Of a stretch of 59,645 bases of DNA, positions 9,213 to 17,080 are shown piece by piece. The DNA comes from Actinomycetes bacterium (GTDB lineage: Bacteria; Actinomycetota; Acidimicrobiia; Acidimicrobiales; Ilumatobacteraceae), in contig JAIOPC010000016.1 in assembly GCA_021414085.1 (NCBI GenBank), positions 1 to 59,645 on the forward strand, given 5' to 3'. Numbering within the stretch: position 1 is the stretch's first letter; each line of letters opens with the position of its first letter. The notes beneath the pieces were generated by a model that saw nothing but the letters and a program-made list of their open reading frames with translations, was not told where the DNA came from and did no database searches. Both the position numbers and the translations under genes were made by a program.

Positions 9213-9950
9213 CTACGGCCGCGCTTCAACGCCACGCTTCACCATTGCCAACGCTTCCGTGCCCAGCACGCTGGTCACGACACCAACTGACTCGCCATCA
9301 ATCGCGTACGCGTCGCCGACTTCAGTGCCGTCGGGAACCGTCACGCGCTGCAGCGACTTCGGTGGCGCGGCACCGCGGCTGTCCATGCGCTCCACGAGTT
9401 CTTGACCTGGGTAGCAGCCCTTCGTGAAGTTGACCGCGACAGCGACGACGCCCGTCTCCCCTGGGATGGTTTCGCCTGGAACGATCTCGCAACCCATCGC
9501 CGGCCACGCCGACGCGATGCGCGCGGCCAACAAATCGTCGGCCGACCCAGCACGCACACCCGACGGAACGAGCGGCGCCTCACCCAGTACATCGATGCCC
9601 TCACCCCAACTGACGAGACCTTCCACGTCGGCAGCGCCCTCGCCGCGCACGGCGACGCACCGCCACGGCAGGTCCGTGATTTCGGCCTTCACACGAATCT
9701 TGAAACGATTGAGGCGAGCGACCATTGCCTCGCCGTACCCGGCATCGGTGTCGAGGACGAACGAATCGTCACCAGAACGCCAAATGCGCAGCAACACGTC
9801 GATCTTCCCTGTGGGCTGCAATAGAAAACTCCACGTTGACTCACCGACTGCCAACGGGCGAATGTCCTGCGACAGCTGCGATTGCAGGAAAGTCGCCGCG
9901 TCGGGTCCGTCTACCCGAACAACATCGCGGGGGTAGGGCGCCGAGAACAT
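9213..9950 (-). CDS. ygfZ: Folate-binding protein YgfZ/GcvT-like
   Basis: The 245-residue protein carries the family signature KGCYPGQELVERM with the conserved cysteine, and begins FSAPYPRDVVRVDGPDAATF, the typical tetrahydrofolate-binding GcvT-like N-terminus. Relatives assist assembly or repair of iron-sulfur enzymes such as MiaB. I prefer ATG 9950 because TTGGCA and GACACT, 17 bases apart, end six bases before it. A longer start at 9980 adds ten residues with no family character. It is convergent with the M50 gene. Confidence 0.85.
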   Translation of the reverse strand: MFSAPYPRDVVRVDGPDAATFLQSQLSQDIRPLAVGESTWSFLLQPTGKIDVLLRIWRSGDDSFVLDTDAGYGEAMVARLNRFKIRVKAEITDLPWRCVAVRGEGAADVEGLVSWGEGIDVLGEAPLVPSGVRAGSADDLLAARIASAWPAMGCEIVPGETIPGETGVVAVAVNFTKGCYPGQELVERMDSRGAAPPKSLQRVTVPDGTEVGDAYAIDGESVGVVTSVLGTEALAMVKRGVEARP

Positions 9951-9994
9951 GAGCTCAGTGTCGCAGCGCTTGCCGCACATGCCAAACTGCCGCC

Positions 9995-10522
9995 ATGGAA
10001 ACCGACGCAGTTGTCCGTCGTGTCAGCGACACCATGCAACAAACCTTCCAACGGCTCACCAGCCTCGCCACCGGCATCGGCATCATGGCGCTCCTGGTCG
10101 GAGCGGCAACGTTTGCCACCGGCCTATGGATCTTCGACGGCAGTCGCACCGGCTGGATGGTGATCGGCGGGGCGATCTGCGCGATTCCACTCCTCGCGGC
10201 GCTGATTGGCCGCCACTTGGTCCGTCGGACCGCGAAGCATGCGCCGGAGTTGGTCACCGACGTTCGCAAGTTCCTCGACACGTCCGTACATTCCGCGCAA
10301 GTGCTGATCGATCACGACAGCGGACAACCCGTCGCGGGTTACGTGAAGAGCTTCAGGACGCTGCGCAGCGAGTTGAAAGAGCGGCGCAAGGAGTTGCCCG
10401 CGCTGTTCTCGGGCGTCAAGGCCATCACCAGCGTGCCCGGGATCGCCGCAATCGCAGTGCTCGGCACGCTGCTGGTCGGCGGGTTAGGCACGATCTTGTT
10501 GATAGGCGGCCTGATCGACTGA
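9995..10522 (+). CDS. Hypothetical membrane protein
   Basis: No family was recognised. The 175-residue protein has two adjacent transmembrane segments at about 25-45 and 53-70, a charged helical stretch (RTLRSELKERRKELPALF near 125) and a glycine-rich hydrophobic C-terminal segment (GIAAIAVLGTLLVGGLGTILLIGGL). That gives a cytoplasmic loop between a hairpin and a tail anchor. Codon use matches its neighbours. Its last 39 bases overlap the 3' end of trpE on the other strand. Confidence 0.75.
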   Translation: METDAVVRRVSDTMQQTFQRLTSLATGIGIMALLVGAATFATGLWIFDGSRTGWMVIGGAICAIPLLAALIGRHLVRRTAKHAPELVTDVRKFLDTSVHSAQVLIDHDSGQPVAGYVKSFRTLRSELKERRKELPALFSGVKAITSVPGIAAIAVLGTLLVGGLGTILLIGGLID

Positions 10523-12040
10523 GCGTGGCGTTGCTCGAGCTGCCCTTGCTGTAGCGGTCATCCGTCGCGCGGCGGGCACGGCCGCCAACAACGCGGCGGC
10601 CTTGTTGCGACACTCGAGGTCTTCCTCGTCGGGGTCGGAGTCGGCGACCACGCCAGCACCCGCCTGGAACGACGCGCCATGCGCGCCAACGAACATCGTG
10701 CGGATCGCAATGGCAGTGTCGAGGTTGCCGCTGAAGTCGACATAACCAACAACGCCGGCATAGGGCCCGCGTTTCATCGGCTCGAGCGCATCGATCAACT
10801 GCATCGCCCGCACCTTCGGCGCCCCACTCACCGTTCCTGCCGGAAGCGTCGCGCGCAGAACATCGATCGGCGTCTTGCCTTCCAGCAACTCGCCACTCAC
10901 CTGCGACGTCAGGTGCATGACGTGGCTGTAGCGCTCGAGGCTCATCAACTCGTCGACGTGCATCGAACCGAACTGGGCGACGCGGCCGACGTCGTTGCGA
11001 GCAAGATCGACGAGCATGATGTGCTCCGCGACCTCCTTTGGGTTCTCGCGCAGCTCTCCTGCCATACGACGATCGTCCTCGTCGTCGCGACCGCGACGAC
11101 GGGTGCCAGCAATCGGCCGACTGATCACCTTTCGGCCGCGTACCTGCACCATTGGCTCCGGGGAACTACCAGCGATTGTGATCGCCGCGTGACGAAGGAA
11201 GTACATGTAAGGACTCGGGTTGACCTGACGCAGCACGCGATAGAAGTCGAAGGGATCGGCATCAAGTTGCACGTCGTAACGCTGCGCCAAAACGACCTGG
11301 AAGATGTCGCCGGCAACGATGTGTTCTTTCGCCACCCTGACCGCGTGCTGATACGCGCCACCCGCCATTGAGCTGCGCACCTCCGGCACAACCTCATCCG
11401 ATCGAGGTGGTTCCATCGCAACAGCCGACAACGGTCGCGAGAGATCGGCGATGGCCTCCTCCACACGAGCACAAGCCGAGTGATACGCAGCATCGACACC
11501 ATTTGCATCCAGCCCCAACACAGGCGTGCTCTCGATCAGGTACACGCGTTGGCGCCAGTGATCGAACGCCGCCAATGAACCGATGATGCTCATCACTGCG
11601 TCGGGGAATTGCCGATCGTCGTGTGGCGCGTCGGGCAGATGCTCGATCTCGCGCACTACGTCGTAACCGAGGTAACCCATCACCCCGCCTTGCAGCGGCG
11701 GCAGCTCGGCGATGATCGGCGCGCGATAGGCAGCGATCAGCGCGTCGAGGGCGGCCAGCATGCCGCGGTCGAGCGGTATGTCGGCCGTGAGTGGCGTTCC
11801 GGTAAGGGTGATGCGACCATCGCGCAACTGGAGCGTCGCAACCGGGTTACGGCCGACGAAGCTATAACGCGCCCAGCGCTCGCCGTGCTCGACGGACTCG
11901 AGCAGGAATCCTTCGCCGTCGCCCACCAACTTCAAATAGGCAGCGACCGGAGTCTCCAGATCGCCAAGCACTTCGGCCCACACCGGCACAACCGTGTGGT
12001 CAGCGGCAAGCGCTCGGAACTCTTCCAGGCTCGGCCGCAT
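10484..12040 (-). CDS. trpE: Anthranilate synthase component I
   Basis: The enzyme converts chorismate to anthranilate, the first step of tryptophan synthesis. The 518-residue protein has the N-terminal regulatory half (LLESVEHGERWARYSFVG, which includes the tryptophan-binding region) and a chorismate-binding domain. The latter shows QVNPSPYMYFLR, IAGSSPEPMV, SRPIAGTRRRG and LPAGTVSGAPKVRAM. ATG 12040 gives the usual TrpE N-terminus MRPSLEEFRALA. It follows the groES-like gene by 25 bases and may be cotranscribed. No trpG or other trp gene is in the window. The last 20 or so residues are a low-complexity tail. Confidence 0.95.
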   Translation of the reverse strand: MRPSLEEFRALAADHTVVPVWAEVLGDLETPVAAYLKLVGDGEGFLLESVEHGERWARYSFVGRNPVATLQLRDGRITLTGTPLTADIPLDRGMLAALDALIAAYRAPIIAELPPLQGGVMGYLGYDVVREIEHLPDAPHDDRQFPDAVMSIIGSLAAFDHWRQRVYLIESTPVLGLDANGVDAAYHSACARVEEAIADLSRPLSAVAMEPPRSDEVVPEVRSSMAGGAYQHAVRVAKEHIVAGDIFQVVLAQRYDVQLDADPFDFYRVLRQVNPSPYMYFLRHAAITIAGSSPEPMVQVRGRKVISRPIAGTRRRGRDDEDDRRMAGELRENPKEVAEHIMLVDLARNDVGRVAQFGSMHVDELMSLERYSHVMHLTSQVSGELLEGKTPIDVLRATLPAGTVSGAPKVRAMQLIDALEPMKRGPYAGVVGYVDFSGNLDTAIAIRTMFVGAHGASFQAGAGVVADSDPDEEDLECRNKAAALLAAVPAARRMTATARAARATPRSVDQAAYQQDRA

Positions 12041-12065
12041 CTCGTTGTTCTCGCTAGCCGTGTCG

Positions 12066-12392
12066 CTACAAGTACAAGCCGGTGCTGGCTTCGATGCGAG
12101 TCGCCGCCACTGCGTGCAGGTCGCGCTCGCGCAACATGATGAAGTCGGCGCCGCCGACTTCGACCTCGTAACGATCTTCCGGGCTGAACAGCACGCGATC
12201 GCCAACCTCGGCGCTGCGCACGTTCTGACCCAGCGCCACTACCTCAGCCCAGACCAAGCGCTTGGAGATCTGCGCCGTCGCCGGAATCAGGATTCCTCCG
12301 GTGGAACGGCGCTCACCATCGCGCTCAGGAATGCGCACAAGCAGCCGATCATTAAGCATCTTGATCGGGAGTTTCTGATCATCCAACGCCAC
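12066..12392 (-). CDS. GroES/Cpn10-like co-chaperonin, divergent and without groEL
   Basis: From MLNDRLLVRI to the end the protein matches the 10-kDa chaperonin fold: a mobile-loop region (ERRSTGGILIPATAQ), then WAEVVALGQNV, VGDRVLFSPED and FIMLRERDLHAV. It lacks the exact typical GroES terminus and carries an extra C-terminal tail. The start is uncertain. GTG 12392 has a TACCCT box six bases upstream and gives 108 residues; ATG 12359 gives 97. No groEL lies nearby, unlike the usual operon. The neighbour downstream is trpE. Confidence 0.75.
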   Translation of the reverse strand: MALDDQKLPIKMLNDRLLVRIPERDGERRSTGGILIPATAQISKRLVWAEVVALGQNVRSAEVGDRVLFSPEDRYEVEVGGADFIMLRERDLHAVAATRIEASTGLYL

Positions 12393-12398
12393 CTCGGC

Positions 12399-12404
12399 AG
12401 GGTA
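12399..12404 (-). promoter_or_regulatory. -10 element supporting a leaderless GTG start of the groES-like gene
   Basis: TACCCT reads on the minus strand from 12404 to 12399, six bases before GTG 12392. TTGGGG at 12428-12423 is an acceptable -35 with an 18-base spacer. The placement predicts transcription from the start codon itself. Confidence 0.45.
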
Positions 12405-12452
12405 CCGTCGGGGGCATAACGTCCCCAACGGGACCAAGAAGGGAAGTGCATC

Positions 12453-13034
12453 GTGCGCGAGCACTCAGTCGAACGCCGTCGTTCTCTCACTCGTCTGTCG
12501 GTGCTTGCATTCGGCTTCAGCGCACTTGCGCTCGGTGTTGCATGCAGCGACGACGCCGGCAGCTCCAGCAACGCGCCCTCGGACGTGTCGACCACTCTCG
12601 ATCCCACCTCCGCAGCGCGCACCACCACCACGCTGAAGCTGGATACGCCCACCACCTTCATCGCCAACTGCTCGCAGATGCCCGACGTCGCCGCTATCAG
12701 CGCGATCGTTGGCATTCCGTTGGCCGACGGCCAGGTTGTTGCCGCTGGCACCTGCCAGTACATCGGGTTGAACGAACAGACCCGCGTCATCACACTGAGC
12801 CTGTTCAGCGATCCGGTCGATCAGGCGACGTTCAACGACCTGGAACTCTCGCTGGGTGCAAGCGCGGCGCTGAACGATCCGGCGTTGCCGAACGCGCTGG
12901 TGGATCCGAGTTCCCTGGTGTACTTGAACGCCAACGGCGTGATCTACACGGTGCGCACAATGATCACGGACGCGACGCCTGCCGAACAGGTGCCGTTGTC
13001 AGCCGCCGTGCTGCGACTGTGGCTCGGCGTCTGA
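12453..13034 (+). CDS. Small lipoprotein of unknown function
   Basis: The 193-residue protein starts at GTG 12453, with a GAAGGGAAG Shine-Dalgarno-like stretch before it. It has basic residues, a hydrophobic stretch (LSVLAFGFSALALGVA) and a cysteine at about residue 31 fitting a lipobox, so a lipid-anchored surface protein is likely. A Ser/Thr-rich linker follows. The mature part has two cysteines (NCSQM and GTCQY), as in several actinobacterial secreted proteins of unknown role. No enzymatic motif is visible. Confidence 0.72.
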   Translation: MREHSVERRRSLTRLSVLAFGFSALALGVACSDDAGSSSNAPSDVSTTLDPTSAARTTTTLKLDTPTTFIANCSQMPDVAAISAIVGIPLADGQVVAAGTCQYIGLNEQTRVITLSLFSDPVDQATFNDLELSLGASAALNDPALPNALVDPSSLVYLNANGVIYTVRTMITDATPAEQVPLSAAVLRLWLGV

Positions 13035-13038
13035 GGCC

Positions 13039-14031
13039 TTAGCCCTGAGAACGACGGGAGCGGCGCTCGACGGTCGCTGATGGCGCCGAGTTGGTGAGTG
13101 CGCCAACGACTTCCACAATCGTTTCCACCGTCGGGCGCTCGCCGGGCGTGTGGGTGTCGATCGCATCGCGCATCGCCGCGATGTGCGTAGGCGTGGTGCC
13201 ACAGCAGCCACCGACGATTCGGGCGCCAGCATCGATCGCTGTAGTCGCGTAACGCGCCATCAGCTCGGGAGTGCCCGAGTACACAACCTCGGTGCCCTCG
13301 AAGTGCGGAACACCGCAGTTGCCTTTTGTAACGAGCGGATGCGGGCAACCTTGCATCTCGAGCAACGACACGAGGATGTCAGGGGCACCGACGCCACAGT
13401 TGGCGCCCATCGCGAGCGGTGCGACCGGCTCGACCGCCAGCACATCGGCGAAGTTGCCCGGCATCAGGCCCATCATCGTGCGGCCCGCAGTGTCGAACGA
13501 GCATGTCGCGACGTATGGCATTCCGACCGCGATGGCCGCAGTAACGGCTGCATGCACTTCTTCGGGCGACGACATCGTCTCGATCCACGCAACATCGGCA
13601 CCGCCGTCTTTCAGTCCTCGGATCTCCTCCGAGAACGAGGCAACAGCGTCGTCGTGCGTGAGCAAACCAAGCGGTTCGAACAATTCGCCCGTCGGGCCAA
13701 CCGAACCGGCAACGACCACAGGACGCGACACCGAGTCGACAACCTTGCGCGCCAGCTCGGCAGCCGCGCGTGCGAGCTCGTATGTGCGATCCTGCGCCTT
13801 GTGCAGCTTTAGGCGCTGGCGATTACACCCGAAGGTGTTGGTGAGGATGATGTCGGAGCCGGCCTCGATGAACTCACGATGCAAACCCATCACGGTTTCG
13901 GGTCGATCGACCGTCCAGAACTCAGGCGGGTCACCCGACATCAGCCCGGCGGCGAAGTAGTTCGTGCCGGTTGCCCCGTCGGCGAGTAGGACCCGCCCGG
14001 TAGCTAGGAGGTCCGAGAGTGAAGCGCGCAT
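13039..14031 (-). CDS. Homocysteine S-methyltransferase family protein
   Basis: The 330-residue barrel enzyme transfers a methyl group to homocysteine or a similar thiol, with zinc activating the thiolate. It begins with the family strand RVLLADGATGTNYF and has LTNTFGCN near 64-70. The three zinc cysteines are seen at Cys212 (GANCG) and at Cys276/Cys277 (GGCCGTTP). A betaine- or S-methylmethionine-type donor is plausible but cannot be resolved. A TATCCT box ends seven bases before ATG 14031. It is convergent with the lipoprotein gene. Confidence 0.88.
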   Translation of the reverse strand: MRASLSDLLATGRVLLADGATGTNYFAAGLMSGDPPEFWTVDRPETVMGLHREFIEAGSDIILTNTFGCNRQRLKLHKAQDRTYELARAAAELARKVVDSVSRPVVVAGSVGPTGELFEPLGLLTHDDAVASFSEEIRGLKDGGADVAWIETMSSPEEVHAAVTAAIAVGMPYVATCSFDTAGRTMMGLMPGNFADVLAVEPVAPLAMGANCGVGAPDILVSLLEMQGCPHPLVTKGNCGVPHFEGTEVVYSGTPELMARYATTAIDAGARIVGGCCGTTPTHIAAMRDAIDTHTPGERPTVETIVEVVGALTNSAPSATVERRSRRSQG

Positions 14032-14068
14032 TGGATGAAGGATAACGCCGACTGCCAGGGGCAGGCCG

Positions 14069-15043
14069 TCATGCGGTGATGAGCTCGATGCGCGCCTTCA
14101 CCTCGGGCGTCAAGCGCGCCACCACATCGAGCGCGGCGAAGTTTTCGACAACCTGGCTGGGGCGGCTGGCACCGGTGATGACTGTGGACACGCGCGGGTT
14201 GCTGGCACACCACGCAATCGCAAGTTGCGCGAGTGTGCAATCGAGCTCCGCCGCAATTGGGCGCAATAGCTCGACCTTGGCAAGGGCGTCGGGATCGGTC
14301 ACACGATCGGCGAGCCATTCGTACCCGGGCAGCGCGCCCCGACTGTCGTCGGGAACACCAGCGTTGTACTTGCCGGTGAGCAAGCCACTGGCAAGCGGAC
14401 TCCAGATCGTGGTGCCCAACCCGATGTCGTCGTAGAGGCGGGCGTATTCGGTTTCGACGCGCGTGCGGGCGAACAGGTTGTATTGCGGCTGCTCCATCAC
14501 CGGCTTGTGCAGGTGATGGCGATCTGCGATATGCCAGGCCGCGCGAATCTCGTCGGCCGACCACTCGCTGGTCCCCCAATACAGCACCTTGCCCTGGCTG
14601 ACCATGTCACTCATCGCCCACACGGTTTCTTCGATCGGCGTGTTCGGGTCTGGACGGTGGCAGAAAACAAGATCGATGAAGTCGAGCTGCATGCGCTCTA
14701 GTGAGTTGTCGATTGCTTGGGCGAGGTACTTGCGATTCAGCGTGTTGCGCATGTTGCGCACGTTGCCGTGGACGCCCCAAAAAAACTTGGTGCTCACTAC
14801 GTACGTGTGTCGCTCCCAGCCCAGTTGCTTGAACACGCGACCCATCTGCGCCTCGCTACCGCCATTTGCATAGGCCTCTGCATTGTCGAAGAAGTTGCAG
14901 CCGCTGTCGTGAGCGGCCTGCATGCACTCCAAGGCAAGATCGTCGCCCAACTGGTTATCGAAGGTGACCCAGCTTCCGAACGAAAGCAGCGACACCTGTA
15001 AGCCGCTGCGACCTAGCCGGCGATATTGCATCTTGGTAGCCAT
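14069..15043 (-). CDS. Aldo/keto reductase, potassium-channel beta-subunit-like group
   Basis: The 324-residue NADPH-dependent reductase starts [18 protein letters not shown]. It shows the catalytic set NFFDNAEAY (Asp and Tyr) and VSTKFFWG (Lys), the [14 protein letters not shown] strand carrying the active-site histidine, and the cofactor-binding end [14 protein letters not shown]. The sequence is closest in style to the YghZ/Kv-beta group ([23 protein letters not shown]). The start at ATG 15043 follows TACGCT by seven bases, whereas the longer open frame runs through a small gene on the other strand. Confidence 0.92.
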   Translation of the reverse strand: MATKMQYRRLGRSGLQVSLLSFGSWVTFDNQLGDDLALECMQAAHDSGCNFFDNAEAYANGGSEAQMGRVFKQLGWERHTYVVSTKFFWGVHGNVRNMRNTLNRKYLAQAIDNSLERMQLDFIDLVFCHRPDPNTPIEETVWAMSDMVSQGKVLYWGTSEWSADEIRAAWHIADRHHLHKPVMEQPQYNLFARTRVETEYARLYDDIGLGTTIWSPLASGLLTGKYNAGVPDDSRGALPGYEWLADRVTDPDALAKVELLRPIAAELDCTLAQLAIAWCASNPRVSTVITGASRPSQVVENFAALDVVARLTPEVKARIELITA

Positions 15044-15070
15044 GGCGCGCAGCGTACGCGAGTATGCGTC

Positions 15071-15286
15071 ATGCCGGACAACGCCTTTCATGCAACGACC
15101 GCCGGACTGTCGGTGATGGCCGATCATGTCGAGCGCTACCAACAAGAGGTCGCAGACCTCGTGCCCGGCTTTCAGATGGGCCAACACGACGACGTCGCGA
15201 TAGCTCTCGTGGAAGCCGAGCGCGCGCTGCGCAGCGCCGCCCGGTGCCTGCGCCGATCGGCGAAACTGGCTGACGAAGCGCGCTGA
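15071..15286 (+). CDS. Small helical protein, hypothetical
   Basis: The open frame from ATG 15071 encodes 71 residues beginning [15 protein letters not shown]. It is almost wholly helix-forming, with regular charged and hydrophobic spacing ([33 protein letters not shown]). Composition and third-position GC look coding. It is divergent from the aldo/keto reductase, with start codons 27 bases apart. I recognise no family; a four-helix or coiled-coil regulator is only a guess. Confidence 0.6.
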   Translation: MPDNAFHATTAGLSVMADHVERYQQEVADLVPGFQMGQHDDVAIALVEAERALRSAARCLRRSAKLADEAR

Positions 15287-15315
15287 GCGACGACAACGCA
15301 AAATCACTGTGGGTG

Positions 15316-15350
15316 AAAAAGCGGCGACGGCCCCTCGCGGGGCCGTCGCA
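15316..15350 (-). terminator. Rho-independent terminator, minus strand
   Basis: A perfect 11-bp GC-rich stem, GCGACGGCCCC (15325-15335) with GGGGCCGTCGC (15340-15350), closes a 4-base loop. On the minus strand it is followed after three bases by TTTTT (15321-15317). It would end transcripts coming from nth and from the candidate small RNA. On the plus strand no T-tract follows. Confidence 0.75.
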
Positions 15351-15413
15351 CAGCGACGCCAGGCGGCGGATCCCGGCATCGCACGCAAACCAGGTGGCGG
15401 GAACCTGGTTGGT
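15317..15413 (-). ncRNA. Candidate small RNA, about 97 nt
   Basis: A minus-strand promoter is visible: TTGCGC (15447-15442), 16 bases, then TATAGT (15425-15420). The predicted start is near 15413 and the transcript would end at the terminator at 15350-15317. It contains an 8-bp hairpin, AACCAGGT/ACCTGGTT (15388-15395 with 15403-15410) closing a 7-base loop, before the terminator stem. A perfect palindrome GTGAGCTCAC (15412-15421) straddles the start site. No open frame fits. No known RNA family was recognised. Confidence 0.4.
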
Positions 15414-15490
15414 GAGCTCACTATACACCCCTGAAAAAGGGGCGCAACCGCCCACGCAGCGTGGCAATTCTCCCCTGCGAGAGCGGCGAG

Positions 15491-16150
15491 CTACCGGCGT
15501 GAGCGAGGCATTGTTGACGACGGACACACATCTTCCAGAGAGCAATCCGCACACAACGGCTTCTTCGCCGCGCACACCCGCCGACCGTGCAAGATCAACC
15601 GCAAGCTGAAATCACCCCATGCTGCAGGTGGGAGATAGCGACCAAGCTCGGTCTCCACCTTCACCGGGTCTTCCTCTTTCGTGAGACCAAGTCGCCGACT
15701 GAGACGACCGACGTGCGTATCGACGGGCAAGCCTGGCAGGCCAAACGCGACACTGCGCACGACGTTCGCTGTCTTGCGTCCGACACCAGCGAGCGTCACC
15801 AGGTCTTCCAGCGCCGTTGGCACTTGCCCATCGAAGTTCTCAACTAGCGCGTGAGCCATCGCAATGAGGTTGCGCGCCTTGGTTTGGTAGAACCCCGCGG
15901 AGCGCACGATCTCTTCCACCACCCCAGGGTCGGCCTGCGACAACGCCGCCGCGTCGGGATAGCGAGCGAACAGTTCAGGTGTTACGAGGTTCACGCGCGC
16001 GTCGGTTGTCTGCGCCGACAAGATCGTCGCGGCGAGCAACTCGAACGGATTGCGATGATCGAGCTCGCAGACGGCCTGGGGATACTCCGCGGCTAAGCGG
16101 TCGGCGACAACGACGGCGCGTTGCTTCACCGTGCGACGCTGAGCTGCCAT
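15491..16150 (-). CDS. nth: Endonuclease III
   Basis: This is a base-excision-repair glycosylase/AP lyase for oxidised pyrimidines. The 219-residue protein has the helix-hairpin-helix LVTLAGVGRKTANVV with the catalytic lysine, and VDTHVGRLSRRLG with the catalytic aspartate. The C-terminal 4Fe-4S site is C-x6-C-x2-C-x5-C (CAAKKPLCADCSLEDVC). A TAGTGT box lies six bases before ATG 16150. The gene is divergent from mshD. Confidence 0.95.
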   Translation of the reverse strand: MAAQRRTVKQRAVVVADRLAAEYPQAVCELDHRNPFELLAATILSAQTTDARVNLVTPELFARYPDAAALSQADPGVVEEIVRSAGFYQTKARNLIAMAHALVENFDGQVPTALEDLVTLAGVGRKTANVVRSVAFGLPGLPVDTHVGRLSRRLGLTKEEDPVKVETELGRYLPPAAWGDFSLRLILHGRRVCAAKKPLCADCSLEDVCPSSTMPRSRR

Positions 16151-16156
16151 CCCGTC

Positions 16157-16191
16157 ACACTATTCAAGCAACGACGCGTGGCCAGTAGCCT
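16157..16191. promoter_or_regulatory. Divergent leaderless promoters of nth and mshD
   Basis: On the minus strand TAGTGT (16162-16157) ends six bases before the nth ATG. On the plus strand TTCAAG (16163-16168), a 17-base spacer and TAGCCT (16186-16191) end seven bases before the mshD ATG. The two start codons are 48 bases apart, so the two polymerase sites would overlap. Confidence 0.5.
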
Positions 16192-16198
16192 CGTCCGA

Positions 16199-17080
16199 AT
16201 GGTGCCGTCACGAACGCCCGAGGTGCTCGCGACTCCCGATCGCCAAGCAGTGCAGGAGTTTCTCTCGCGCATTCACCCCGTCGGTTGTGCACGCCTCAGC
16301 AGCCTGCCGCCCGTCGGCGACTCAACTTCCGAGGCTGCCGCAGCTCGCGACTCGGCCATCGTCGGCTACGCGCATATCGAGGCTGGCGACGACGGCTACA
16401 TCGTGGATTGCGTCGCAGCCGATCCAGCTACTCGCGAACTACTCGTCACCACGCTTGTCGCCGGGATTCCAGCCACTGCCGCAGTGACTTGGTGGGGGCA
16501 CGATCAGCCGAGCGACGCCGCCCTGGCCGTGTCGTTACAGATGAACTCCCCTTACCGACGGTTGCTGAACATGCGCCGACCGCTACCTCTCGAACCGGCG
16601 CTCGCCACGAGCGCCGCTCACGATGTATCCGTGAGGCCATTCGTGGTCGGCTCCGACGATCTGGAGTGGTTGCGTGTCAACAACGCCGCCTTCAGCTGGC
16701 ATGAGGAGCAGAGCGACTGGGACCTCGCGACCCTGCGGTCACGAATCAACGAGCCGTGGTTCGACCCGGCCGGGTTCCTGCTCCACGAACGCGATGGGCG
16801 CTTGGCGGCGTTCTGTTGGACGAAGGTGCACGAAACCGAGGGCGCCTCGAGAGTTGGCGAAATCTACGTGATTGCGGTTCACCCCGACTTTCACGGCCTC
16901 GGCTTGGGCCGCGCGCTCACCATTGCGGGCTTGCGCCACCTCGGCGATACTGGATCGACAACGGCGATGCTGTACGTCGAGGCCGACAACACTGCCGCCG
17001 TCCGTCTGTACGAATCGCTCGGATTCCAAACCGCGCACACTGATGTTGCATATCACCGACCCAAACCTGGAGCTGTTTGA
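16199..17080 (+). CDS. mshD: Mycothiol synthase
   Basis: This enzyme catalyses the last step of mycothiol synthesis, acetylating Cys-GlcN-Ins with acetyl-CoA. The 293-residue protein is a tandem GNAT. The degenerate first domain covers about 1-140. The active second domain has VNNAAFSWHEEQSDW, EPWFDPAGFLL and the acetyl-CoA loop VHPDFHGLGLGRALT. This arrangement is specific to MshD and marks the genome as actinobacterial. ATG 16199 is preferred over the longer frame because of the TAGCCT box seven bases before it. It overlaps the next start by one base (TGATG). Confidence 0.88.
   Translation: MVPSRTPEVLATPDRQAVQEFLSRIHPVGCARLSSLPPVGDSTSEAAAARDSAIVGYAHIEAGDDGYIVDCVAADPATRELLVTTLVAGIPATAAVTWWGHDQPSDAALAVSLQMNSPYRRLLNMRRPLPLEPALATSAAHDVSVRPFVVGSDDLEWLRVNNAAFSWHEEQSDWDLATLRSRINEPWFDPAGFLLHERDGRLAAFCWTKVHETEGASRVGEIYVIAVHPDFHGLGLGRALTIAGLRHLGDTGSTTAMLYVEADNTAAVRLYESLGFQTAHTDVAYHRPKPGAV

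Noticed and set aside
15321-15510. Plus-strand sequence with pieces resembling the ydaO (c-di-AMP) riboswitch
   Set aside because: Short matches are seen, but the region would read into the antisense of nth with no suitable plus-strand gene, and the core motifs are incomplete. The minus-strand promoter and terminator fit better.
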